Assembly (NCBI GenBank): GCA_031275525.1 | Contig: JAISOP010000231.1 | Span: forward strand, 1 to 10,759 | Origin: Tannerella sp. | GTDB taxonomy: Bacteria; Bacteroidota; Bacteroidia; Bacteroidales; Tannerellaceae | DNA length: 10,759 bases | Direction: 5' to 3' | Part shown: positions 1 to 5,657 of the stretch, one piece after another | Layout of the letters: each line of letters begins with the position of its first letter | How positions within the stretch are numbered: the stretch's first letter is position 1 | Program-made: the position numbers and the translations under genes | Notes under the pieces: generated by a model | Told to the model about the DNA's origin: nothing | The model's input: only the letters and a program-made list of their open reading frames with translations | The model's database searches: none

Positions 1-134
1 ACAAAATAGACGCCTCGGCGCCTGCTTACCTGGTGATCTTCGACCGCCGGCCCACAGCCAGGGAGCTGTCGTGGGACGAAAGGATTTCGTGGACCGTCGA
101 TGAAACCAGCCAAGTAACCGTACTGGGATGCTGA
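1..134 (+). CDS. C-terminal end of a protein, possibly AAA-ATPase/PD-(D/E)XK type (partial)
   Basis: An open frame enters from the left edge (first full codon at base 3) and ends at TGA 132-134, giving 43 residues. The tail contains AYLVIFDRRP, then a WDERI-type segment, and ends in VTVLGC. From memory, this ending resembles the C-terminus of Bacteroidota ATP-binding proteins that carry an AAA-type ATPase followed by a PD-(D/E)XK nuclease-like domain, where a strand with a YLVIFD core is typical. The catalytic and P-loop parts would lie outside the window, so the family is only a suggestion. Codon composition matches the neighbouring genes and the frame is clean. The stop is followed at once by a GGATTCAAA repeat tract, as seen at other gene ends here. 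Confidence 0.5.
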   Translation, partial: KIDASAPAYLVIFDRRPTARELSWDERISWTVDETSQVTVLGC

Positions 135-180
135 AAGGATTCAAAGGATTCAAAGATTCAAAGATTCAAGGATTCAAAAA
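135..180. repeat. Short tandem GGATTCAAA/GATTCAAA repeat tract
   Basis: Directly after the upstream stop codon lie about five degenerate 8-9 bp units of the form (A)AGGATTC or (A)AAGATTC. The same sequence, or its reverse complement, recurs at 3169-3195, 3417-3441, 5531-5555 and 5634-5682. It is non-coding and behaves like the border sequence of a dispersed repeat family. Confidence 0.85.
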
Positions 181-247
181 ACAGACCCTTCCGCCGATGC
201 ACTTCCCCCTCTCTTGTGGAGAGGGGGTTAGGGGGAGAGGTAAAGAT
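155..247 (+). repeat. Dispersed repeat copy A with CCCCCTCTC hairpin (half element)
   Basis: The first 25 bases (155-179) are identical to 5531-5555, and the following bases continue to match that second copy: CAGACC, TTCCGCCG, a C-rich arm, TTGTGGAGAGGGGGTTAG, and AGAGGTAAAGA. The core forms a hairpin with arms CCCCCTCTC (205-213) and GAGAGGGGG (219-227) and loop TTGTG. A second G-rich block (231-240) could compete for the same C-rich arm. Unlike the copy at 5531-5657, the right-hand inverted terminal repeat is missing, so this looks like a half or decayed element. The hairpin may end transcription from the gene on the left, but there is no clear T-tract. Confidence 0.75.
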
Positions 248-290
248 TCGTGGCAGGATAATGGCCCCTTCCCTCCCCAGGCCCCAGGCT

Positions 291-345
291 TAACCGAATC
301 GTAACATTCCTGTTTCCGTTCCGTCACAATCCTGTTTTACTTTTG
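291..345 (+). promoter_or_regulatory. Five 11-bp direct repeats, possible PhoB/OmpR-type operator
   Basis: Cut every 11 bases from 291, the sequence reads TAACCGAATCG, TAACATTCCTG, TTTCCGTTCCG, TCACAATCCTG, TTTTACTTTTG. All five units start with T and end with G, and four carry a pyrimidine-G end. Units 2 and 4 are closest (AT/AA then TCCTGTTT, 22 bp apart). OmpR/PhoB-family regulators bind tandem half-sites spaced 11 bp, one helical turn. The array sits directly before a gene for such a regulator and its last unit overlaps the -7 promoter box. Autoregulation is therefore plausible, but inferred. Confidence 0.5.
338..345 (+). promoter_or_regulatory. Bacteroidota -7 promoter box TACTTTTG
   Basis: TACTTTTG matches the Bacteroidota sigma-70 -7 consensus TAnnTTTG exactly. 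No good TTTG is seen at the -33 position; GTTT at 312-315 is the nearest. The box ends 18 bases before ATG 364 and overlaps the alternative TTG start at 343, so it argues for the ATG as the real start. Confidence 0.6.
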
Positions 346-363
346 CATGAGAAACAATTGAAT

Positions 364-1110
364 ATGAAACATACGGGAAAAGAATTACAGACCCTCAAGG
401 AAGAAATAAGGCACGGGGCAAAGCCTCCCCAAGCGGCCCGGATCCTGGTGGTGGACGACGAACCGGTGATTTGCGAAATCCTGGAGTTCAACCTGGGCAA
501 CGAAGGCTACGGGATCACCTGTGCCCATTCGGCGGAAGAGGCCCTGAAGAAACTCTCGCCCGATCATTCGCTCCTCCTCCTCGACGTGATGCTGGGCGGC
601 ATGTCGGGCTACAAACTGGCCGAAACCCTGCGGCAAAAAAAGAACGGCGTGCCCATCATCTTCCTCACCGCCAGGGATACGGAAACCGACATGCTGACCG
701 GATTCTCTGCCGGCGGCGACGACTATATTTCCAAGCCCTTTTCGATCCGGGAAGTGATCGCCCGCGTCAACGCCGTGCTGCGGAGGACGGGCACGGCCGA
801 GCCGCCGGAACGGAAACTCGTTTACGGCGATGTGATCATTGATTTGGAACTGAAGGAACTGGTCATCGGAAGCGAAAAAATCCCGCTCACCAAAACCGAA
901 TTTGAACTGCTCGTCATGCTCTCCGGGCATCCCGACCGGGTTTACGCCCGGGAAGAAATCATCGACAGCGTCTGGAAAGACTCGCCCTTCATCACGGAAC
1001 GAACGGTGGACGTCCACATCACACGCATACGAAAGAAACTGGGAAACCGAGCCTCCCTGATTGCCAACCGGGCCGGTTTCGGTTACCGGTTCAACGTTTC
1101 AAGAGAATGA
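364..1110 (+). CDS. OmpR/PhoB-family response regulator
   Basis: This 248-residue DNA-binding response regulator takes a phosphoryl group from the kinase encoded next and controls transcription. After a charged N-terminal extension of about 24 residues comes a receiver domain (about 26-142). It has the acidic pair D31-D32, phospho-acceptor D74 in LLLLDVML, T102 in FLTARD and K124 in YISKPF. A winged-helix domain follows (about 150-246), with a recognition-helix segment RTVDVHITRIRKKLG and the wing motif GFGYRF. ATG 364 is chosen over TTG 343 because the -7 promoter box covers 343; the next upstream-type start would cut nothing essential. The stop overlaps the kinase start (ATGA), so the two are translationally coupled. 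PhoB/PhoR-like control is possible from the 11-bp operator repeats, but no phosphate gene is in view, so no symbol is given. Confidence 0.95.
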   Translation: MKHTGKELQTLKEEIRHGAKPPQAARILVVDDEPVICEILEFNLGNEGYGITCAHSAEEALKKLSPDHSLLLLDVMLGGMSGYKLAETLRQKKNGVPIIFLTARDTETDMLTGFSAGGDDYISKPFSIREVIARVNAVLRRTGTAEPPERKLVYGDVIIDLELKELVIGSEKIPLTKTEFELLVMLSGHPDRVYAREEIIDSVWKDSPFITERTVDVHITRIRKKLGNRASLIANRAGFGYRFNVSRE

Positions 1111-2825
1111 GGACCAGTTACCGGCAAAAAATCTTCCTCTATTTCCTGGTCATCTTCACCCTTTTTGCCGCGGGCAACTTCCTGGTTGGCCGGCTAAGCG
1201 AAAGGAAATACAAAACCGAGGCGCTGGAAGAGAAACTCGACGTCTGTGCCCACCTCGTGGACGCTGCCCTGGCAGAACGCTTCGACCCCTCGATCCCGGA
1301 CAGCCTGCTGAAACTCTTCCCCGCCAACCTCCGCCTCACAATCATCGACCCCCAGGGGTGGGTCCTGTATGACAACACCCTGCGGCAAACCGCCCGGATG
1401 GAAAACCATGCCGACCGTCCCGAAATAAGGGCGGCCGCCAGGAGAGGCAAAGGCAGCCACATCCGCGTTTCGGCTTCCAACCAAACGGAATACCTCTACT
1501 ATGCCAGGCGATCCGGCAGCCGCTACCTCCGCGTGGCCCTACCCTACGACGTCGGGATGCGGAACTTCCTGAAGCCCGACCCCCTTTTCCTGGCCTACCT
1601 GCTGATGCTCTTCACCGGCATGTTGATACTCATCCACCTGGTAGCCGGACGGTTCGGGAAATCCATCCGGCAGCTCCGCGACTTTGCCCTGTTCATGGAG
1701 AACAGCGAAGAGGGCAAAAACCACGCCCCCTTCCCCAACGACGAACTGGGGGAAATCGGCTCGAAAATTGCGGAAAACTACCAACAATTGAAGGAAAGCA
1801 AAAAGGAAATCGCGCTCGAACGCGAAAAACTGCTGCAACACGTACACAGTTCGGAAGAAGGACTATGTTTTTTCTCTGCCAGCCGCTCGGTCGAGTTCTA
1901 CAACGGGCTGTTTGTCCAGTACCTGAATGTGATCACCGAGTGGGCAGACAGCAACCCGGCCACCGTCCTTACCGACGCTTCCTTCGGGAAAGTCCGCGCT
2001 TTCCTGGCCAACCACCAAGCCCGGGACCATTACTTTGAAACCCGGATCGAGCGCCACGGGAAAAACTTCGCCGTCAGGGTCAACACCTTCGACGACCAAA
2101 GTTTTGAAATCATCATCAACGACATTACCCGGATGGAAAAAACCCGCCGCCTCAAGCAGGAAATGACGGGCAACATCACGCACGAGCTTCGCACGCCGGT
2201 CACCGGCATCCGTGGTTGCCTGGAAACAATCCTGGAACACCGGCTGGACCCGGAAAAAAAGGATTACTTCATCCGGAGCGCCTACCGCCAGGCGCTGACC
2301 CTCTCGGAACTGATTCGCGACATGAGCCTGGTCACCCGGATGGAAGAAGCGCCCCACTCCTTCAAGTCGGAAAGCATCCGGATTGCGAACCTGCTCCACA
2401 ACCTGAAGAACGACCTGGAAATACCCTTACAGGAAAAAAACATCCGGATGGACTGGGACGTGGCCGCGGAGGTGGCCGTAAAAGGCAACGGGAACCTGTT
2501 ATACTCCATTTTCAGGAACCTGACCGACAACGTCATCCGGTATGCCGGTACCGGTATCCGGATCCTCATCTGCCGGTACGGTGAAGACCCCAACTTCCAT
2601 TACTTCTCCTACTCCGACAACGGGGCAGGCATCCCCGAACAGCACCTGAACCGCATCTTCGAGCGTTTTTACCGCATCAGCGAGGGCCGCACCCGGGATA
2701 CGGGCGGTTCGGGACTGGGACTCTCGATCGTGAAAAACGCCGTCGCCCTCCACCGGGGCACCATCGTGGCCAAGAACAGAAGCGGCGGCGGACTGGAATT
2801 CCTGTTCAACTTACAGCGCGGATAA
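1107..2825 (+). CDS. Membrane-bound sensor histidine kinase (PhoR-like architecture)
   Basis: This 572-residue inner-membrane kinase is the cognate partner of the upstream regulator. Transmembrane segment 1 spans about residues 9-27 and segment 2 about 160-180. Between them lies a periplasmic sensor domain of about 125 residues. A HAMP-like linker (about 181-232, with NDELGEIG) leads into a charged coiled coil and a divergent PAS-like domain (about 245-345). The HisKA domain follows with the H-box NITHELRTP, phospho-acceptor His359. The ATPase domain has an N-box FRNLTDNVIRYA (N471/N475), G1 box DNGAGIP (D504), F-box FERFYRI and G2 box GGSGLGLSIVKN (about 533-544). The order TM-sensor-TM-HAMP-PAS-HisKA-HATPase is that of PhoR-type kinases. 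ATG 1107 overlaps the upstream stop by four bases. The ligand cannot be told from the sequence. Confidence 0.95.
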   Translation: MRTSYRQKIFLYFLVIFTLFAAGNFLVGRLSERKYKTEALEEKLDVCAHLVDAALAERFDPSIPDSLLKLFPANLRLTIIDPQGWVLYDNTLRQTARMENHADRPEIRAAARRGKGSHIRVSASNQTEYLYYARRSGSRYLRVALPYDVGMRNFLKPDPLFLAYLLMLFTGMLILIHLVAGRFGKSIRQLRDFALFMENSEEGKNHAPFPNDELGEIGSKIAENYQQLKESKKEIALEREKLLQHVHSSEEGLCFFSASRSVEFYNGLFVQYLNVITEWADSNPATVLTDASFGKVRAFLANHQARDHYFETRIERHGKNFAVRVNTFDDQSFEIIINDITRMEKTRRLKQEMTGNITHELRTPVTGIRGCLETILEHRLDPEKKDYFIRSAYRQALTLSELIRDMSLVTRMEEAPHSFKSESIRIANLLHNLKNDLEIPLQEKNIRMDWDVAAEVAVKGNGNLLYSIFRNLTDNVIRYAGTGIRILICRYGEDPNFHYFSYSDNGAGIPEQHLNRIFERFYRISEGRTRDTGGSGLGLSIVKNAVALHRGTIVAKNRSGGGLEFLFNLQRG

Positions 2826-2848
2826 ACAAAGGGAGTGCAGGACAGTAG

Positions 2849-2867
2849 GGGCGTATCGCATACGCCC
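2849..2867. repeat. GGGCGTAT-CGC-ATACGCCC palindrome behind the kinase gene
   Basis: A perfect 8-bp stem with a 3-base loop starts 24 bases after the kinase stop and is followed by CTCATTTTCC. It has the look of a REP-type palindrome, and the short T-run makes it a possible weak transcription terminator for the two-component operon. Confidence 0.6.
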
Positions 2868-2881
2868 TCATTTTCCAATAA

Positions 2882-2947
2882 GAGGGTGTGTCCAAAGCCC
2901 GCCCCGTCAGCGAAAGCAAACGGCGGGCGGGCTTTGGACACACCCTC
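2882..2947. repeat. Perfect 22-bp inverted repeat with 22-base spacer
   Basis: The arms 2882-2903 and 2926-2947 are exact reverse complements (left arm begins GAGGGTGTGTCC and ends CCCGCC). The spacer carries CCGTCAGCGAAAGC. The left arm plus spacer (2887-2923) recurs at 3068-3104 with two mismatches in 37 bases, and as a 28-base piece at 3392-3419. It can form a very stable cruciform or RNA hairpin. No gene is encoded in it. Confidence 0.9.
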
Positions 2948-3062
2948 GTGTACGCCTCCAGCCGTACACCGTGTACGCCTCCCGTTGTACGCCGTGTACA
3001 AGGGAGCTTGTACACCATGTACAACGGAGTTTGTACACCGTGTACAAGCTCCGTTGTACGCC
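2948..3062. repeat. Array of five 23-bp palindromic GTGTAC units
   Basis: Five units lie head to tail with no spacers (starts 2948, 2971, 2994, 3017, 3040). Each has a left arm of the type GTGTACAAG, a 4-base centre and a right arm of the type CTTGTACAC, plus one C. Unit 3 has perfect 9-bp arms around GGAG. Centres occur as GGAG (units 3 and 4) or TCC/CTCC types (units 1, 2 and 5), so units appear in both orientations. With no unique spacers it is not a CRISPR array. Small open frames across it are by-products of the repeat. Confidence 0.9.
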
Positions 3063-3067
3063 GGGGA

Positions 3068-3104
3068 TGTGTCCAAAGTCCGCCCCGTCAGCGAAAGCAG
3101 ACGG
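3068..3104. repeat. Second copy of the GTCCAAAG-CGTCAGCGAAAGC module
   Basis: These 37 bases match 2887-2923 with two differences, but the right-hand complementary arm is absent here. The module follows the five-unit array directly through GGGGA. The next stretch, 3105-3168, shows no gene, hairpin or repeat that I can recognise. Confidence 0.8.
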
Positions 3105-3168
3105 CAAAAAGGGGAGCATTGAGCTAAAGCCCTGCGGAGCCGGAGCAAATGCCATAATCATTGAACCC

Positions 3169-3195
3169 TTTGAATCCTTGAATCTTTGAATTATT
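3169..3195. repeat. TTTGAATCCTTGAATC border sequence
   Basis: These 27 bases are identical to 5635-5661, which is the right end of the MITE-like element near rpiB. Here the sequence sits immediately to the left of the 7 x 23-bp array and so marks a module border. Confidence 0.85.
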
Positions 3196-3197
3196 CT

Positions 3198-3358
3198 CCG
3201 AGGGGGGACCACGATGGAATCCGAAGGGCGACCACGATGGAATCCGAGGGGCGACCATGATGGAATCCGAGGGGCGACCACGATGGAATCCGAAGGGCGA
3301 CCACGGTGGAATCCGAGGGGCGACCATGATGGAATCCGAAGGGCGACCATGATGGGAA
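3198..3358. repeat. Seven tandem copies of a 23-bp repeat
   Basis: Seven units of exactly 23 bp lie head to tail (starts 3198, 3221, 3244, 3267, 3290, 3313, 3336). The shared core is GGGCGACCAYGATGGAAT preceded by CCGAR. Nearly all differences between copies are transitions: GAG/GAA, CAC/CAT, one GGTGG for GATGG. The last unit diverges at its end and the first has GGGGGGACC. Because 23 is not a multiple of 3, every frame reads through a 69-base super-period and gives long spurious open frames on both strands. It looks like a minisatellite (VNTR); no start, promoter or stop arrangement supports a protein. Confidence 0.93.
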
Positions 3359-3363
3359 ACATC

Positions 3364-3419
3364 GTGTACGCCTCCCGTTATACGCCGGGGATGTATCAAA
3401 AGCCCGCCCCGTCAGCGAA
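3364..3419. repeat. Collapsed single-unit copy of the palindromic array cassette
   Basis: Bases 3364-3386 match array unit 2 (2971-2993) with one mismatch. They are followed, as in the first array, by GGGGATGT and the GCCCGCCCCGTCAGCGAA module. The order unit-module is the same as at 3040-3104, but with one unit instead of five. Confidence 0.82.
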
Positions 3420-3441
3420 TCCTTGAATCTTTGAATGATTG
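3417..3441. repeat. GAATCCTTGAATC border sequence
   Basis: Another copy of the TTGAATC-type border, ending in TTTGAATGATTG, as also seen at 5668-5679. It closes the repeat mosaic 30 bases before the promoter of the next gene. Confidence 0.8.
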
Positions 3442-3470
3442 GACGGCCCGCCGTGCACCCCATATTTCCT

Positions 3471-3478
3471 TATCTTTG
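3471..3478 (+). promoter_or_regulatory. Bacteroidota -7 promoter box TATCTTTG
   Basis: A perfect TAnnTTTG match that ends 13 bases before ATG 3492. It places the transcription start after the more upstream in-frame ATG at 3435, so that longer frame cannot be the gene start. No clear -33 TTTG is visible at the right distance. Confidence 0.7.
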
Positions 3479-3491
3479 CAGAAAAATAGCA

Positions 3492-4745
3492 ATGAATACG
3501 TTGTCTTCCTACGAAATCATGGCGCCGGTCGGGTCCTACGAGTGTTTGGCGGCCGCCATCCAGGGCGGCGCCGGGTCTGTTTATTTCGGCGTCGAAAAGT
3601 TGAACATGCGTGCACATTCGTCGAACCATTTCACGACCGGCGATTTGCCGCGGATTGTCTCCCTCTGTCGCGAACACGGTCTCAGGAGCTACCTTGCCCT
3701 CAACACGGTGATGTATGACGAAGACCTCCCGCTGATGCGCGACCTGGCCGAGGCAGCCAAGTTCCACGGCGTTGACGCCATCATTGCGGCCGACGTGGCG
3801 GCAATGGAATATGCCGCCCACATCGGGCTGGAAGTACACCTCTCCACACAACTGAACCTCTCCAATATCGAGGCGCTGAAATTCTACGCCCGTTTTGCCG
3901 ACGTCGCCGTACTGGCACGCGAACTGAATCTCGAACAGACCAAAGCCATCTACGACGCAATTGAAGCACAGCAAATCAAAGGCCCGAAAGGTGAACCGGT
4001 GCGGATTGAGATGTTCTGCCACGGCGCCCTCTGCATGGCCGTTTCGGGGAAATGTTACCTCAGCCTGCACGAGATGAATTACTCGGCCAACCGCGGCTCG
4101 TGCATGCAACTGTGCCGCCGGGGATATACCGTGCGGGACCGGGAATCGAACGTCGAACTCGACCTGGAAAACCAGTATATCATGTCGCCCAAGGATTTGA
4201 AGACCATTCATTTCATAAACAAAATGATGGATGCCGGCGTGCGCGTGTTCAAAATCGAAGGACGGGCACGCGGGCCGGAATATGTACGTGTCGTGACCTC
4301 CTGCTACAGCGAAGCCATCCGCGCCTGCTGCGACGGCGTTTACGACGAAGAGAAGATTGCCGCCTGGGACAAACGCCTGGCAAGCGTGTTCAACCGCGGC
4401 TTCTGGGACGGGTACTACCTCGGACAGCGCCTGGGCGAATGGAGCAGCCGTTACGGTTCCCACGCCACCCAGCGGAAAGAGTACATCGCCAAAGGAATCA
4501 ACTATTTTGACAGGATAGGAGTGGCCGAGTTTGAGATGGAAAGCGGTTCGTTATGCACCGGCGACGAAATCCTGATTACCGGTCCCACCACCGGCGCCCT
4601 GTTCCTGAACGTAGAGGAAATCCGCGTCAACCTGCGCCCCGTCGCCCGGGCAGCGAAAGGCGAACGCTTCTCCCTCCGCACCGGCAGCCGTATCCGTCCC
4701 TCCGACCGGATGTACAAACTCGTCCCCGGTACCCAACCCACCTAA
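3492..4745 (+). CDS. Peptidase U32 family protein, TrhP-like (tRNA U34 hydroxylation)
   Basis: A 417-residue member of the U32 'collagenase-like' family. The N-terminus (YEIMAPVGSYECLAAAIQGG, VYFGV) is the start of the TIM-barrel-like domain. The family signature is complete in EMFCHGALCMAVSGKCYLS (about 173-191), and RGSCMQLCRRGY follows (about 202-211). Cysteines 176, 181, 188, 204 and 208 lie in the region used by U32 enzymes such as TrhP (YegQ/YrrO) and RlhA, thought to bind an iron-sulfur cluster. These act on RNA with prephenate-derived precursors; protease activity is doubtful for this class. The length resembles YrrO-type proteins and is well short of RlhA. A C-terminal beta-rich domain follows (about 330-417). 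ATG 3492 is used because the promoter box lies just upstream and the added 19 residues from 3435 are unlike the family. The next gene starts 10 bases after the stop, so the two form an operon. Confidence 0.85.
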   Translation: MNTLSSYEIMAPVGSYECLAAAIQGGAGSVYFGVEKLNMRAHSSNHFTTGDLPRIVSLCREHGLRSYLALNTVMYDEDLPLMRDLAEAAKFHGVDAIIAADVAAMEYAAHIGLEVHLSTQLNLSNIEALKFYARFADVAVLARELNLEQTKAIYDAIEAQQIKGPKGEPVRIEMFCHGALCMAVSGKCYLSLHEMNYSANRGSCMQLCRRGYTVRDRESNVELDLENQYIMSPKDLKTIHFINKMMDAGVRVFKIEGRARGPEYVRVVTSCYSEAIRACCDGVYDEEKIAAWDKRLASVFNRGFWDGYYLGQRLGEWSSRYGSHATQRKEYIAKGINYFDRIGVAEFEMESGSLCTGDEILITGPTTGALFLNVEEIRVNLRPVARAAKGERFSLRTGSRIRPSDRMYKLVPGTQPT

Positions 4746-4755
4746 CCGACCCGGT

Positions 4756-5523
4756 ATGACGGTATTTTTCTATGACCGAACCTTCGAGGGGCTGCTGACG
4801 GTCGTTTTCGACGCCTACAGCCGTAGGACGTTCCCGGACCGGCTGCTGAAGACGGGCGCAACGGCGCCCCTGTTTACGGACGAAACGCATGAGGTCGTCA
4901 CCCGGGAAGACTGTGCCGGGCGTGTCCAGACGGCCTTGCAGCAGAAATTGCCGCGCGAAGCCTATAACATGCTAATGCACGTCTGGCTGTCGGAACAGGA
5001 AGGCAGCGACGAGTTGCTGTTCCGTTACATCCGCAAAGCGTTCGACCAGGGGCCATCTGTTTTCCTGAACTTTGGCGACGCCGACGTGTTGGAGGTGAAG
5101 CAGATCGCCCGGAAAGTGTCTCACGAGGCGCATTACCTGGAGCAGTTTCTCCGTTTCCAGAAGGCGGCGGACGGTATTTTCTTTGCGCCCGCACGTCCGC
5201 AATACAATGTGCTGCCGCTGACGGTCGCCCATTTTGCCGACCGGTTCGCCGACCGGCAGTGGGTCATTTATGACCTGCGGCGAAAATACGGTTACTACTA
5301 CGATTTACATCTTCCCCGCGAAATCGCCCTCACCGGGGAGGTCGACCATTTGATTAGCGGCAAACTGGACGAGTCGCTAATGGCCGCGGACGAAAAACTG
5401 TTTCAAGAACTCTGGAAAGGTTATTTCAAGGCATTGACCATCAAAGAGCGCCTCAATCCCCGCCTGCAACGCCAACACATGCCTGTCCGTTTCTGGCAGT
5501 ACCTGACGGAAAAACAGCCATAG
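4756..5523 (+). CDS. TIGR03915/DUF4130 family putative DNA metabolism protein
   Basis: This 255-residue protein resembles the SAM_7_link family (TIGR03915), a probable DNA metabolism or repair protein that normally works beside a radical SAM protein (TIGR03916). Related domains are fused to uracil-DNA-glycosylase-like proteins in other bacteria. Visible hallmarks are the start VFFYDRTFEGLLTVVFDAY, the middle segment HEAHYLEQFLRFQKAADG (about 120-140), FAPARPQYNVLPL (about 146-160), HFADRFADRQWVIYDLRRKYG (about 160-180) and the end segment YFKALTIKERLNPRLQRQHMP. Length is normal for the family. It starts 10 bases after the U32 gene stop. The usual radical SAM partner is not next to it in this window, which is unusual. 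The biochemical activity is unknown. Confidence 0.8.
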   Translation: MTVFFYDRTFEGLLTVVFDAYSRRTFPDRLLKTGATAPLFTDETHEVVTREDCAGRVQTALQQKLPREAYNMLMHVWLSEQEGSDELLFRYIRKAFDQGPSVFLNFGDADVLEVKQIARKVSHEAHYLEQFLRFQKAADGIFFAPARPQYNVLPLTVAHFADRFADRQWVIYDLRRKYGYYYDLHLPREIALTGEVDHLISGKLDESLMAADEKLFQELWKGYFKALTIKERLNPRLQRQHMPVRFWQYLTEKQP

Positions 5524-5530
5524 CCGACAA

Positions 5531-5657
5531 GATTCAAAGATTCAAGGATTCAAAAGCAGACCTTTCCGCCGCCCCCCCCCTCTCCTTGTGGAGAGGGGGT
5601 TAGGGGGGAGAGGTAAAGAGTCAAAAACGAGCCTTTTGAATCCTTGAATCTTTGAAT
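5531..5657. mobile_element. MITE-like element with 24-bp perfect terminal inverted repeats
   Basis: The left end ATTCAAAGATTCAAGG... (5532-5555) is the exact reverse complement of 5634-5657 over 24 bases. Between them lies the same CAGACC/TTCCGCC/C-rich hairpin core as in the copy at 155-247. The element is about 127 bp, encodes nothing and sits between two convergent genes. Its right end runs into the rpiB stop codon (5659-5657). No clear target-site duplication is visible because the flanks are themselves TTGAATC-type repeats. Confidence 0.7.
5576..5599. terminator. CCCCCTCTCC-TTGT-GGAGAGGGGG hairpin between convergent genes
   Basis: A perfect 10-bp GC-rich stem with a 4-base loop lies inside the MITE-like element, 52 bases after the stop at 5523 and 76 bases beyond the rpiB stop. 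The position between convergent genes suggests a two-way terminator or mRNA-end stabiliser. There is no T-tract on either side, so factor-independent termination is uncertain. Confidence 0.4.

Noticed and set aside
343..363. TTG start for the response regulator at 343
   Set aside because: The TTG is part of the -7 promoter box TACTTTTG, so the transcript probably begins after it; ATG 364 fits better.
2948..3358. Possible CRISPR array
   Set aside because: Units abut with no unique spacers, no leader and no cas genes are in view; these are plain tandem repeats.
2907..3463. Several overlapping 70-160 codon frames on both strands across the repeat arrays, with HRGRPSDS-type repeats
   Set aside because: They arise because 23-bp units read in all three frames without stops. 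There is no promoter, ribosome site or consistent frame.
3435..3491. Upstream ATG for the U32 gene at 3435
   Set aside because: It lies before the -7 box at 3471 and adds 19 residues unlike the family N-terminus.
3396..4463. A 355-codon open frame on the minus strand opposite the U32 gene
   Set aside because: It lies antisense to a gene with a complete family signature and its start and end run into repeat DNA; no family resemblance.
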